DNA from: an uncultured Ruminococcus sp.
GTDB taxonomy: Bacteria; Bacillota; Clostridia; Oscillospirales; Acutalibacteraceae
Direction: 5' to 3'
Assembly: GCA_902800005.1 (NCBI GenBank)
Contig: CADCCP010000001.1
Span: forward strand, 1-64,000
DNA length: 64,000 bases
The translations under genes and the position numbers were made by a program. Positions within the stretch are counted from its first letter, which is position 1; every line of letters begins with the position of its first letter. Below, piece after piece: positions 33,540-43,060 of this stretch. Below the pieces are notes generated by a model that saw nothing but the letters and a program-made list of their open reading frames with translations, ran no database searches and was not told where the DNA came from.

Positions 33540-34673
33540 TTATTTTGACGGATAATTTTTTTTCAGTACCTCTGTCAATACCTTTCCCAACAGATAACCC
33601 GAATATCTCACCTCTTCCAGTGTATTCGACTCCGCTCCCATCTCTATAAGAAGCGAACCTGTATTGATATTCATATTATACATGAAATCTGAAAAATTCA
33701 GCGGTCTGACCATGTTCGGATACATATCTGCCGCTGTTTTTTGTATCTGAAGGGCAAACCTCAGATTATATTCCCAATCCCTGAACTCCTCGTCACCGTC
33801 ATAGTTATATCCCGACAATATCATGATCTGTGCGGCTTTCCTGCCGTCAACAGTGAATACAGGCTTTGTTTTCTGTGTATCCGTTCCGATGCCGTCACGG
33901 TGTATATCAAGTGTTACCTTGATCGTCGGGTATTTTTTCAGATATTCACTCACGGTTGCATAACTCCTGTCATATGCACCGTTATAACTCGGATAATCAT
34001 GCAAAGTAGTATCATGTATCGTCTTTATGCCTGCCGAATTCAACTGCTTTGCGATCTCCTCACCTACCGCACATATATTCTCCGTTGTATCTGTCGTTCT
34101 CGGATAGAAGCTCTCATAAAAATATCCTGTGTCATATTTCAGAAAACTCTCCGATGTATGCGTGTGATAAATAAGTACCTGCGGCTTATCGGTGTCCTCC
34201 ATCTCGAATCCTAACTTGCTTTCAAGCTCGTTTTTTATATTGATACTCGTTGAGGATGTGTTTTTCATCTGCACATTTTTATAGCTTGTATTTCCCTCTG
34301 TTATCGTAAATTCATAAACGGGATACTGCTCTTCACCTTCATGACTTTTGTCATATTCCTCTATCTCACTTTCAGTAGGTTCAGATGTTTCAAATTCTGT
34401 TTTTTTTACTTCCTTGACAGTCCTGCTCTCTTCGGGGGAAGATATTTCCGAACTCTCAACTGCTACCACTGCACGACTTTCTTCTTTTGGCGGCTCGGAA
34501 CTTTCCTCAGTCTCTTTATATGCCGTATTGCCTGTAGGAAATGCCATTTCTGCCGCCGCTATGTCGAGGGCAGGAATAATATCCGTATACGCTATCTTAA
34601 CGCCTGCACATATCACTCCCGTCAATATGAGCATCCCTGACACTATAAAAATAAAAAAATTTTTTATCTTCAT
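33540..34673 (-). CDS. spoIIP: Stage II sporulation protein P
   Basis: 377 aa. N-terminal membrane helix, Ser/Glu-rich linker, and a C-terminal amidase domain with zinc ligands in QVLIYHTHTSESF, TLDIHRDGIG and LLIEMGAESNT. SpoIIP is a cell-wall amidase and endopeptidase of the engulfment machinery that thins septal peptidoglycan. The start follows GGGGGGTAAAAG. It lies directly after gpr, a gene order common in clostridia. Confidence 0.95.
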   Translation of the reverse strand: MKIKNFFIFIVSGMLILTGVICAGVKIAYTDIIPALDIAAAEMAFPTGNTAYKETEESSEPPKEESRAVVAVESSEISSPEESRTVKEVKKTEFETSEPTESEIEEYDKSHEGEEQYPVYEFTITEGNTSYKNVQMKNTSSTSINIKNELESKLGFEMEDTDKPQVLIYHTHTSESFLKYDTGYFYESFYPRTTDTTENICAVGEEIAKQLNSAGIKTIHDTTLHDYPSYNGAYDRSYATVSEYLKKYPTIKVTLDIHRDGIGTDTQKTKPVFTVDGRKAAQIMILSGYNYDGDEEFRDWEYNLRFALQIQKTAADMYPNMVRPLNFSDFMYNMNINTGSLLIEMGAESNTLEEVRYSGYLLGKVLTEVLKKNYPSK

Positions 34674-34725
34674 ATCTTTTACCCCCCGAAACTCTCTTTC
34701 AATCTTTATGCAATATCCCTCTTAT

Positions 34726-35592
34726 TTATGATACAAGCGATAAAAGCGTGTCAAAATCGTACTCGCTCTGCAAGGCACAATTTATTGCCATGCCAACCAA
34801 TTTTGCCGCGCTCTCTATCAGCAGATCTATTTCACGGGGAGTAACTATCATGCTTTCACCTCTCGGTGAAATTTTGCTTTTTTCAATATCATGCCTGTTT
34901 AAAATGTCCTGTGCGAGCGTTACCGCATCAACTACTGTCGGTACTCCCACCGCTATTACAGGTACACCTATATTTTCTTTTGTAATGCCCTTTCGGTGAT
35001 TTCCCACACCTGAACCCGGATATATCCCTGTATCGCTTATCTGCACCGTACAGCCTAATCTTGATAACTCCTTTGCTGCAAGTGCATCTACCACTATCAC
35101 TGCCGACGGCTTTACACTTTCCGACAAACTCTTGACTATCTCACTCACTTCTATGCCCGTCTGTCCCATTACTCCCGCCGATATGACAGATACGCTCCTT
35201 AATTTCTCAAGTCCTGTGCTTCTTGCAAACTCCCCTTTTATATGCCGTGTCGCTAAAACATATCTCATGCTTTTTGCACCCAATGCATCGGGTGTTATAT
35301 CCGTATTGCCAAGCCCTGCTGCCAATACATCTCCCTGCGGCAGAAACTGCCTTATCTCATTCCCGATCATCAGGGCTTCCTTCCTCAAATCACGAAAATT
35401 GTCCGTCAACGGCAGACTCTCAACTGTGATATACCTTCCTACAGGCTTCTTTATCAATCCCGCTGTTTCTTCACTCGTTATCTCTATCCTCGTTATCTTT
35501 ATATCTCCATCGTTTAACTCCTCTTTGACGATCCCCGGTAAGTCCGTTTGTGTTTCGGTGTTCTCTATGGCAAGATCTGTTCGTGTCTGCAT
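34726..35592 (-). CDS. gpr: GPR endopeptidase (spore protease)
   Basis: 288 aa. This aspartic-type protease degrades small acid-soluble spore proteins at germination. It is made as a zymogen in the forespore and trimmed at its N-terminus (MQTRTDLAIENTE region). Conserved segments AAGLGNTDITPDALG and VLATRHIK, and the VIVVDALAA stretch, identify it. The start at 35592 has AGAAAGGA upstream. spoIIP follows 52 bp later. Confidence 0.95.
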   Translation of the reverse strand: MQTRTDLAIENTETQTDLPGIVKEELNDGDIKITRIEITSEETAGLIKKPVGRYITVESLPLTDNFRDLRKEALMIGNEIRQFLPQGDVLAAGLGNTDITPDALGAKSMRYVLATRHIKGEFARSTGLEKLRSVSVISAGVMGQTGIEVSEIVKSLSESVKPSAVIVVDALAAKELSRLGCTVQISDTGIYPGSGVGNHRKGITKENIGVPVIAVGVPTVVDAVTLAQDILNRHDIEKSKISPRGESMIVTPREIDLLIESAAKLVGMAINCALQSEYDFDTLLSLVS

Positions 35593-35764
35593 AAAATATC
35601 CGTCCTTTCTCCATACTTATTATTGACATATCTCCTAAAAAATAATCTTTTGTTTTGTTAATTACGTCAAAAATACTTGTTGACATTCACCCTCTCCAAA
35701 AGTATAATTAAACTGTCGGATAAAGTATATTCTTGAACAGATATGTGTTTCTTTGGAGGAAATT

Positions 35765-37015
35765 ATGAAAAAATTTGTTTCGGCTGTTGTTATGACTGCT
35801 GTTATTTTATCGTTATTATCAATGTCTGCCTGCGATGACCAAAAAACGCCTGAAAGCACTGTTTCCGTGACGGAAAGCACCATACAATCATCTGTAGTCG
35901 TTTCTGTGCCGCAGGAAAGCTCCCAGATAAGCTGGGAAGAAAGCAAAACGGCTGAAAATGCCATCACTTCCGAACAAATGGATGAAATGACTTCATCTGT
36001 CTCTAACTGTCAGTATATGCCGCAGTTTGCTTCGCAAGGCTCCACTTTCAGTGCAAAGTCTGTTGCAAACGGAAAGACTATTACTCTCATTGCAGATGAC
36101 ATGAATTTATCATATACACAACTTGTTGCGGAACAGTTCAAGGTCGCCGCAGAAGCCGCCGGATTTGAAAAAGCCATTACTGCAAAAACGGATGGCTCCG
36201 AAAGCTCCATCAACACTGCTCTCAACAATGCCGTGAATGACAAGTCCGATATTATCATCATGTTCGGTGACATAAATAAAGACAAGTTTTCTACAAATAT
36301 CGAATATGCTCAGGCTAACGGTATCGAAGTTATCTCAGCCGGCAGTATCAATTCAGGTAAAAATGACCATTTTACCGATCATACCATGCCTGTCGATTAT
36401 GTCAGCATAGGAAAATATCTTGCTGACTGGACTATAATCAAAACGGAGGGTAAGCCAAATGTACTTGCCGTAAACTGCACTGATTCCGCCCTTTCAAATA
36501 CAATTGCAAGCGGTTTTAAGGACGAGTTTGAAAAGTATATCTCAGGCGTGACGGGCTACTGTACGGGTGTCAATGCCCTGATCGGAGAAAACGGCGACAA
36601 GCTGACCGCCAAAATAAAAGAAGTCCTTCTTAAAGACAAAAAACTTAATTATATCGTTGTATTTGATGACAGAATGATCGACAGTGCATTGAGTGCCGTT
36701 GAACTTGCCGGTGTGAAAATCCCCGTTATATCTACAGGCGGCTCTGATGAGGCTTTCGATTTCGCAAGATACGGCAAAATTGAAATGCTTATTGCCCAAA
36801 GCTATGAATGGACGGCTTACGGCATGGTGGATTATGCCATGCGTATTCTCGGAAACGTCACGATTCCCGATGAACAGTATGTTCCTTTCAGAATACTCAC
36901 TCAGGAAGTTATTTCTAATGCCATTGACAATTTCGGCGGTCTCGGAGGTAATTTTAACCGTATCTGCTTCGGCTCTCACTTTGAATACGGCTATAACTCC
37001 CTCTGGCAAGTATAA
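35765..37015 (+). CDS. Sugar-type ABC transporter substrate-binding lipoprotein
   Basis: 416 aa from the ATG at 35765 (GGAGGAA upstream). Lipobox LLSMSAC, then a Ser/Glu-rich linker and a type I periplasmic binding fold (Peripla_BP_4) from about residue 115: ITLIADDMNLSYTQLVAEQF, DIIIMFGDI, VISTGGSDEAFDFARYG. It should bind a sugar or autoinducer-like ligand outside the cell. No permease or ATPase gene adjoins, so the transporter partner is elsewhere or this is a sensor-type binding protein. Confidence 0.85.
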   Translation: MKKFVSAVVMTAVILSLLSMSACDDQKTPESTVSVTESTIQSSVVVSVPQESSQISWEESKTAENAITSEQMDEMTSSVSNCQYMPQFASQGSTFSAKSVANGKTITLIADDMNLSYTQLVAEQFKVAAEAAGFEKAITAKTDGSESSINTALNNAVNDKSDIIIMFGDINKDKFSTNIEYAQANGIEVISAGSINSGKNDHFTDHTMPVDYVSIGKYLADWTIIKTEGKPNVLAVNCTDSALSNTIASGFKDEFEKYISGVTGYCTGVNALIGENGDKLTAKIKEVLLKDKKLNYIVVFDDRMIDSALSAVELAGVKIPVISTGGSDEAFDFARYGKIEMLIAQSYEWTAYGMVDYAMRILGNVTIPDEQYVPFRILTQEVISNAIDNFGGLGGNFNRICFGSHFEYGYNSLWQV

Positions 37016-37055
37016 AATATAGAGAGTTTACGCTTTTTAATGTTGGTGATCTTTG

Positions 37056-37087
37056 ACAGGTAACTTTATGTTACCTGTTATTTTTTT
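37056..37087 (+). terminator. Intrinsic terminator before the phage island
   Basis: The perfect 9-bp stem ACAGGTAAC/GTTACCTGT with 5-nt loop is followed by TATTTTTTT. It isolates the phage island from the binding-protein gene. Confidence 0.9.
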
Positions 37088-37179
37088 GCCTTTTTTTACA
37101 AAATTTAAACTCTTTTTTAAAAATTCGACCTGTCGGGGTTGAATTTTTTTGTTTTTGGATGAATGGGTGAAAGGAGGTT

Positions 37180-37665
37180 TTGAACATCAATCGAAAAAAT
37201 CTTACTGCGAAAGAAAAACTGTTCTGCGTGTTATTTGCACAAAACGGCAGTGCTGAGAGATCTGCAAGGTTTGCAGGTTATTCCTCTCCTCAAAAAGACG
37301 GTTTTGTTTTGCTGTCTCGTGAGGATATAGGAAATTATATCGATTCTATCTGTAATCAAAATTTACAGTATCTTTCAAAACAGGTCATTGCCGGATATGA
37401 AAGACTTGCTTTCGGAAGTATTGCCGATGCCGTGAAACTCATATTTTCAGAAAGCCCTGATGAACTCGGTGAATGTGATCTTTTCAATGTTTCCGAAATA
37501 AAGCACCTGAAAAACGGCTCTGTTGAGATCAAATTCTTTGACCGTATGAAAGCCCTTGAAAAACTTGAAACTCTCGGTACTCCAAATCAATCGGCTGTTT
37601 CGGGCTTTGTTAACGCCATAACTGAGGGCTTTAAAAATTCGGGGGGTGGTAGCAATGTCAAATGA
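37180..37665 (+). CDS. Phage terminase small subunit-like
   Basis: 161 aa, TTG start after AAAGGAGG. The N-terminal HTH (LTAKEKLFCVLFAQNGSAER, SARFAGYSSP) matches the DNA-binding region of terminase small subunits (Terminase_2 type), followed by a central helical part. It recognises phage DNA for packaging. It overlaps the large-subunit gene by 4 bp. First gene of a unit that runs to 47611. Confidence 0.85.
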   Translation: MNINRKNLTAKEKLFCVLFAQNGSAERSARFAGYSSPQKDGFVLLSREDIGNYIDSICNQNLQYLSKQVIAGYERLAFGSIADAVKLIFSESPDELGECDLFNVSEIKHLKNGSVEIKFFDRMKALEKLETLGTPNQSAVSGFVNAITEGFKNSGGGSNVK

Positions 37666-38909
37666 ATTTTGTGCCTTTTTCTTCTAAACAGCTTGAAGTT
37701 TTAAGCTGGTGGTTACCGTCAAGGTCAACTTCCAAATGTGACGGCATTATCTGTGACGGGGCTGTCAGAAGCGGAAAGACACTTTGTATGAGCATCTCTT
37801 TTATTGTATGGGCAATGCTCTCTTTCGATAACAGTTTTTTTGCAATATGCGGAAAGACCATAAGATCTGCAAGAAGAAATGTTGTTGTACCTCTGTTAAA
37901 CGTGCTGCGTGACATGGGATTTCAGGTAAATGAAAAAATATCTTTGAATTACTTTGAGGTGCATGACAAAAACAAAGAAAATACTTTTTATCTCTTTGGC
38001 GGGCGTGATGAAAGCTCCGCTGCTCTCATTCAGGGCGTTACACTTTCAGGTATCCTCTTTGATGAAGTTGCACTTATGCCACGTTCGTTTGTCGATCAGG
38101 CTATCGCAAGATGTTCTGTCAGCAATTCAAAACTTTGGTTCAACTGCAATCCCGAACATCCAAAACATTGGTTTTACCTTGATTGGATAAAAAAAACCGA
38201 AGAAAAAAATATGCTGTATATGCAATTCACTATGGACGACAATCCCTCCCTTTCAAAAACGATCCGTGAACGCTATAAAAACCTGTATTCAGGCAAATTC
38301 TATGAGCGTTTCATACTCGGTCGGTGGGTGGCGACAGACGGGCTTATTTATGACTTTATGTCCGAAAAAAATATGCTTTACGATGTGCCTCACGGTGAGT
38401 TTACCGAATTTGCCGTTTCATGCGACTACGGTACTGTGAATCCCGCCTCTTTCGGATTATGGGGACTTCTTGGTGATACTTGGTACAGAATTGATGAATA
38501 TTACTACAATTCACGCCTTGAAGGTTCTTCTCGGACTGACGAGGAACATTACGATGCCCTTTGTGAACTCATCGGTGACAGGAATATCTCAACTGTTGTT
38601 GTAGACCCGTCTGCCGCAAGCTTTATCGAAGTCATTCGCAGACATGGCAGGTTTAATGTCAAACCTGCAAAAAACAATGTTCTTGACGGTATCCGTCAGA
38701 CAAGTACTGCCCTTAAAAACGGCAAAATTAAAATCTGTAAAAACTGTCGTGACAGTATCAATGAATTCGGACTTTACCGCTGGAAAAACGGCGGAAAGGA
38801 TTCTCCCGTGAAAGAAAACGATCACGCTATGGACGATATACGTTACTTTGTCACTACCGTTGTCAATGAAGAAATCGATGATTTTTTTGCATTCGCTTCA
38901 GACAGATAA
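37662..38909 (+). CDS. Phage terminase large subunit
   Basis: 415 aa, PBSX-type. Walker A GAVRSGKTL, Walker B GILFDEVALM, and RNase-H-like nuclease Asp residues in SCDYGTVNPASFGLWG, VVVDPSAA and HAMDDIRY are all intact, so packaging ATPase and nuclease activities look preserved. The ATG at 37662 overlaps the small-subunit stop. This argues against simple decay of the head genes. Confidence 0.95.
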   Translation: MNFVPFSSKQLEVLSWWLPSRSTSKCDGIICDGAVRSGKTLCMSISFIVWAMLSFDNSFFAICGKTIRSARRNVVVPLLNVLRDMGFQVNEKISLNYFEVHDKNKENTFYLFGGRDESSAALIQGVTLSGILFDEVALMPRSFVDQAIARCSVSNSKLWFNCNPEHPKHWFYLDWIKKTEEKNMLYMQFTMDDNPSLSKTIRERYKNLYSGKFYERFILGRWVATDGLIYDFMSEKNMLYDVPHGEFTEFAVSCDYGTVNPASFGLWGLLGDTWYRIDEYYYNSRLEGSSRTDEEHYDALCELIGDRNISTVVVDPSAASFIEVIRRHGRFNVKPAKNNVLDGIRQTSTALKNGKIKICKNCRDSINEFGLYRWKNGGKDSPVKENDHAMDDIRYFVTTVVNEEIDDFFAFASDR

Positions 38910-38931
38910 AATTTTTTGGAGGTGATATATA

Positions 38932-40068
38932 TTGGCTCTCTTCAACTTCCTCGGCAGAAAAAAAACCGATACAGATATTCAGACTTTTTCTGCCGATGGT
39001 TTCAATTCGGATATTTCTGTCATGTACGGTGATCCCGTGTGTGAAAGAAATCTCTATAAAACTCTTAAAAACACCGTTCCGGTCATCGATGCCGCTATTT
39101 ACAAGATCATCCGTCTGATGGGTGATTTCAATATCAAAACGGATTCCGATGAACTTGACCGTGACATAAAAAAATTTCTTCAAAATGTCCGTGTAAATGC
39201 CTGTGAAACGGGTATCAACAGTTTCCTTTCCTGCTATCTTGAACAAATGCTCGTTTACGGTACTGCCGTGGGCGAAATAGTCCTTGACAGAAAACACAAA
39301 CATATTTCCGCTCTTTACAATGCTTCCCTTGATGATGTACAGATAGTTTCAGACGGCAATCCCCTTGATATAAAAATCTGCACCGTCAATTCCGACAGCT
39401 CTCTCTCTCCCGTGAAATACCCGTCACTTGTACTGTGCAGTGCCATTATGCCTGAACCTGCACATATCTACGGTACATCCGTTTTAAAAGGCTTGCCTTT
39501 TATCGGTGAAGTTCTCATGAAAATATTCAATGCCGTCGGCACAAACTGGGACAGAGTGGGAAATATACGTTTTGCGGTCTCCTACAAGCCAAATGACAAT
39601 GAACGCTCATTTTCAAAGGAACGTGCAAAAATAATTGCGGACGAGTGGAGCAAGGCTATGAAAAGCTCTGCTCCAAAAGACTTCATAACTGTCGGTGATG
39701 TCAGCATTAAAGTCATAGGTGCTGACAATCAGATACCCGACAGCAATATCCCTGTCCGTCAGCTTCTGGAACAGATAGTTGCAAAACTCTCTATACCGCC
39801 GTTTTTACTGGGCTTTTCATGGTCGTCTACAGAGAGAATGTCCGCACAACAAGCCGACATTCTTACAAGTGAACTTGAATATTACAGACGTATCCTTGAT
39901 TCCACTATCCGTAAAATATGCGATATGTATTTCAGGCTCAACGGCATTAAAACCAATTTTGAGATAATCTGGGACAACATCAACTTACAAGATGAAGTGG
40001 AACTTGCCCGTGCAAGACTTCTCAATGCACAGGCTCAAAAATTGGAAAACACTTTAAGAAAGGACTGA
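38932..40068 (+). CDS. Phage portal protein
   Basis: 378 aa, TTG start after GGAGGTG. Portal-type segments: VYGTAVGEIVLDRK, then AKLSIPPFLLGFSWSSTERM and the C-terminal LQDEVELARARLLNAQ helix. It forms the dodecameric DNA entry ring at one capsid vertex. It sits between terminase and protease in the standard head-gene order. Confidence 0.9.
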   Translation: MALFNFLGRKKTDTDIQTFSADGFNSDISVMYGDPVCERNLYKTLKNTVPVIDAAIYKIIRLMGDFNIKTDSDELDRDIKKFLQNVRVNACETGINSFLSCYLEQMLVYGTAVGEIVLDRKHKHISALYNASLDDVQIVSDGNPLDIKICTVNSDSSLSPVKYPSLVLCSAIMPEPAHIYGTSVLKGLPFIGEVLMKIFNAVGTNWDRVGNIRFAVSYKPNDNERSFSKERAKIIADEWSKAMKSSAPKDFITVGDVSIKVIGADNQIPDSNIPVRQLLEQIVAKLSIPPFLLGFSWSSTERMSAQQADILTSELEYYRRILDSTIRKICDMYFRLNGIKTNFEIIWDNINLQDEVELARARLLNAQAQKLENTLRKD

Positions 40069-40072
40069 TATT

Positions 40073-41005
40073 TTGAATAAAAACGATATTCGTGAAGGGG
40101 AACTTGCACTCATCAACAGGCATACAAGAACCCCTCTTACCGAAAATGATGTTTACGCATTTTCAGTGATACTCTGCGACAACGACATTGACCGTGATCT
40201 TGAACGCTTTTCCGATAATGCCCTTGATGAACTTGCAAAACTCTTTGACGGAGTGACGGGCATTACAGACCATAACCCTAAATCCGACAATCAGACTGCA
40301 AGAATATTTTCATGTAAGTCTGAATTTGTACCCGATAAGTTCACCTCTGACGGCAAGCCTTATAAACGTCTTTTTGCCCGTGCATATGTGCCGAGTTCTC
40401 AGGCTGACTTCATACGCTCCATTGAAAGCGGCATTAAAAAAGAAGTCAGTATCGGCTGTTCCGTCAAAAGACGTATATGCTCAATATGCGGCAGGGATAT
40501 TTCGCTTTGTCCACATACAAAAGGCAAATACTATGAAGATCAACTCTGCTTTGTCACTCTCGACAAGCCTACAGATGCATATGAATGGTCATTCGTCGCT
40601 GTGCCTGCACAGAAAAATGCAGGCGTTATCAAAAATTTTGACTTGAAAGGAAATGATGAAATGAATGTCGAAAAACGTCTTTTCAGCGGTGAAGAACAGA
40701 CCTTCTCCGCTGAAGAAGTGAGGGAACTTGCTGAAACTTTCCGTTCCCTCAAACAGAAAGCCGCTGACGGTGAAGTTTACCGTAACAGCCTTGTCAGAGA
40801 GATAAAAACTCTTTCAGCTTTTGCACTCCCCGATATGAGTGCCGATACTCTCGACTGCATGACAAAAAATCTCTCTGTCGTTCAGCTTAATGAACTTATC
40901 AAATCTCTTGAAACAAAAACCGCTGACGTTCTTCCTACAGAACCTCAACTCGCCAAAAACGGCAATTCCCGCACTTCCAACAACACTATCTATAAAAACA
41001 TTTAA
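40073..41005 (+). CDS. Prohead protease-like protein with C-terminal scaffold region
   Basis: 310 aa. The N-terminal 190 residues (VYAFSVILCDNDIDRDLERF, GITDHNPKSDNQTARIFS, EVSIGCSVKR) resemble prohead proteases of the XkdF/HK97 kind. A CSICGRD..LCPH insert could bind zinc. The remaining 115 residues are a charged coiled coil as in scaffolding proteins. A good internal start (AAAGGA, ATG at 40661) could make the scaffold separately. The catalytic Ser and His were not assigned with certainty. Confidence 0.75.
   Translation: MNKNDIREGELALINRHTRTPLTENDVYAFSVILCDNDIDRDLERFSDNALDELAKLFDGVTGITDHNPKSDNQTARIFSCKSEFVPDKFTSDGKPYKRLFARAYVPSSQADFIRSIESGIKKEVSIGCSVKRRICSICGRDISLCPHTKGKYYEDQLCFVTLDKPTDAYEWSFVAVPAQKNAGVIKNFDLKGNDEMNVEKRLFSGEEQTFSAEEVRELAETFRSLKQKAADGEVYRNSLVREIKTLSAFALPDMSADTLDCMTKNLSVVQLNELIKSLETKTADVLPTEPQLAKNGNSRTSNNTIYKNI
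40661..41005 (+). CDS. Possible separately translated scaffold (nested start)
   Basis: An in-frame ATG at 40661 with AAAGGA nine bases upstream would yield 114 aa: a helical region (LFSGEEQTFSAEEVRELAET) and a short tail. Nested protease/scaffold genes are known in lambda-like phages (C/Nu3). This is a proposal from the start signal only. Confidence 0.4.
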   Translation: MNVEKRLFSGEEQTFSAEEVRELAETFRSLKQKAADGEVYRNSLVREIKTLSAFALPDMSADTLDCMTKNLSVVQLNELIKSLETKTADVLPTEPQLAKNGNSRTSNNTIYKNI

Positions 41006-41020
41006 GGAGGATATTTTAAC

Positions 41021-41353
41021 ATGACTGTATCTTTTGACGGCTATAATGCCAATACTGTAACTTTTGAAGCAGCAAGCGGTGTAACTGTCGGTTTGCCCGT
41101 AATGATCTCCGCAAACGGCAAAGTTTCAAATGCGACTTCCGCTTTTTGCGGTGTCTGCAAGTCCCTTAAAAACGGCTATGCCGCTGTACAGCTTGACGGC
41201 TATGTAAGACTTCCCTATACGGGTTCCATCGCTGTCGGATATAAACAGCTTGTCGTTGATGACGGCGAAATAAAAGTTGACACCACCAACGGCAGAGAAC
41301 ATCTTGTCATAGATGTAGATTCAACAACAAATACCGCAGGTATTATTCTTTAA
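41021..41353 (+). CDS. Capsid decoration-like protein
   Basis: 110 aa beta-rich protein (VTFEAASGVTVGLPVMISAN, GYAAVQLDGYVRLPYTGS) located just before the major capsid gene, as for head decoration or stabilising proteins. AAGGAGG precedes the ATG. The assignment is by position and fold pattern. Confidence 0.65.
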   Translation: MTVSFDGYNANTVTFEAASGVTVGLPVMISANGKVSNATSAFCGVCKSLKNGYAAVQLDGYVRLPYTGSIAVGYKQLVVDDGEIKVDTTNGREHLVIDVDSTTNTAGIIL

Positions 41354-41371
41354 AAGGAGGATTTTTTAACT

Positions 41372-42367
41372 ATGGCTTTCTATGATTCTATCAAACTTGA
41401 AAAAGGTATGTATGCAAACGGTAAATCACTTACCAAAACCCTGGAGGAACTCGATCCCTCCGAAAACTACAGGAATACCGATATGGAAGGCTTGGACGCT
41501 TTCCAGAGACAGCTTAAAAGATATGATATAAAAGTCGGCGGTGCTTACTCCGATGACGTGCAGAAATTCTTTCAGTCTGCCAATTCCGCTGTACTCTTCC
41601 CCGAATACATTGCCCGTGCCGTCAAGCAGGGCATGAAAAATGCCGATGTCCTTTCAGACATCGTGGCTGCAAAAACCAAAATTAACGGCATGGATTACCG
41701 TTCGGTTACATCTTCGCCTGTCGGTGAAAACAACAGTATCGTTGCAGAAAGTGCCGAACTTCCTCAGACGGAAATAAAAACAAATCCCAATCTTGTTACA
41801 CTTACAAAGCGTGGCAGAATGCTGACGGCTTCCTATGAGGCTCTCAAATATCAGCGTTTGGACATTTTCACTGTAACACTTCGTCAGATCGGTGCATATA
41901 TAGCAAGAGAACAGCTTTCCGATGCAGTGAATGTCCTCGTCAACGGTGACGGCGGCAACAATGCCGCTGAAGTCATTACAGAAAGCGGTACTTTCTCTTA
42001 TGACTCTTTGCTCAAACTCTGGGCAGGTCTTGCACCCTACGAACTCAATACTATAATCGCTCCGCCTGCCCTCATTCAGCAGATATTGGCATTCTCCGAA
42101 ATGAGAGATTCAAATGCCGGTCTTGATTTTCACGGTACGGGCAAAATGCTTACTCCTCTCGGTGCAAAGCTGATCTGTGCTCCCACTTTGGCAAGCAATA
42201 AGATCATCGGTCTTGATAAGAACTGTGCATTGGAAATGATACAGTCCGGCGGCATCGTAATAGACTCCGACAAGCTCATTGACAGACAGCTCGGTCGTAC
42301 CGCTATAAGCTGTACGACAGGTTTCTCAAAGATATTCACTGATGCTGCAAAAGTCCTTTCACTTTAA
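41372..42367 (+). CDS. Major capsid protein (HK97-fold type)
   Basis: 331 aa after an AAAGGAGG site. The N-terminal charged helical arm, the central SAELPQTEIKTNPNLVTLTK stretch followed by GRMLTASYEAL, and IAREQLSDAVNVLVNGDG match HK97-like capsid subunits. Position after decoration and before connectors agrees. No cleavage site could be defined. Confidence 0.88.
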   Translation: MAFYDSIKLEKGMYANGKSLTKTLEELDPSENYRNTDMEGLDAFQRQLKRYDIKVGGAYSDDVQKFFQSANSAVLFPEYIARAVKQGMKNADVLSDIVAAKTKINGMDYRSVTSSPVGENNSIVAESAELPQTEIKTNPNLVTLTKRGRMLTASYEALKYQRLDIFTVTLRQIGAYIAREQLSDAVNVLVNGDGGNNAAEVITESGTFSYDSLLKLWAGLAPYELNTIIAPPALIQQILAFSEMRDSNAGLDFHGTGKMLTPLGAKLICAPTLASNKIIGLDKNCALEMIQSGGIVIDSDKLIDRQLGRTAISCTTGFSKIFTDAAKVLSL

Positions 42368-42381
42368 TGGAGGTGTGACGG

Positions 42382-42738
42382 TTGAATATCGAAAATATCA
42401 TTTCTGTATTCAGCCGTCTTTCAGGCTCCGATGAGGAAACTTCTGTAAACTTCCGCTTCATGTGCGAAAATGCAAAAGACTATATCCTTTCACACCTGAA
42501 GCCGAAATCCGATATGGCAAGCTGCTGCGGCAAACTTGAATTTGCGGCAGCAGCCCTTGCCTATTACAGATATATTCTTTGGTCGGTCGCTGAAAGCGGC
42601 GGTGATATTACCGTAGGAGATGTTTCCGTTAAGTCATCTTCCGCTGTCCTTGCAAATGCTCAAAAAATTTGTGAACAGGCTTTTGCAGATATTTCTGATG
42701 TCTTTGACAACGGCTGTTTTGTATTCGGGGTGATGTGA
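42382..42738 (+). CDS. Head-tail connector-like protein
   Basis: 118 aa, TTG start with GGAGGTG upstream. Mostly helical (NAKDYILSHLKPKS, LEFAAAALAYYRYIL), located directly after the capsid gene where gp6/YqbG-type connectors lie. It overlaps no gene and is followed 1 bp later by the next start. Confidence 0.6.
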   Translation: MNIENIISVFSRLSGSDEETSVNFRFMCENAKDYILSHLKPKSDMASCCGKLEFAAAALAYYRYILWSVAESGGDITVGDVSVKSSSAVLANAQKICEQAFADISDVFDNGCFVFGVM

Positions 42739-42739
42739 C

Positions 42740-43060
42740 GTGGACAGACTTCAAAAAGCTATACGAAAACTCGGTATACCTGTTTCCGTCACCGTCTCCG
42801 ATGAAACAAGAACAGGTCTTGCCGTGATATATCCCGAAAAGTCGGGCAGGCTCTCTCACACTTCCGAAGGACATTCCGACAGCGGTAAATTCATGCTTTT
42901 TTCCGAAACATCATTTCTTGAAAACGCAAATTACGGTGACATCATTTCTGACGGTACAAACCAATATATGCTCCTTTGGGCAAATACATATTCATGCAAA
43001 TGCGGTTCTTATGCCAAAGCCTGCATGAAAATCTTTACGAATGGGAGTGTTGTTTCTTAA
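42740..43060 (+). CDS. Small phage structural protein (head completion-like)
   Basis: 106 aa, GTG start two bases after the previous stop. Beta-rich, with FLENANYGDIISDGTNQYML typical of head-closure or minor structural proteins. No firm family. Its stop overlaps the next ATG (TAATG). Confidence 0.5.
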   Translation: MDRLQKAIRKLGIPVSVTVSDETRTGLAVIYPEKSGRLSHTSEGHSDSGKFMLFSETSFLENANYGDIISDGTNQYMLLWANTYSCKCGSYAKACMKIFTNGSVVS

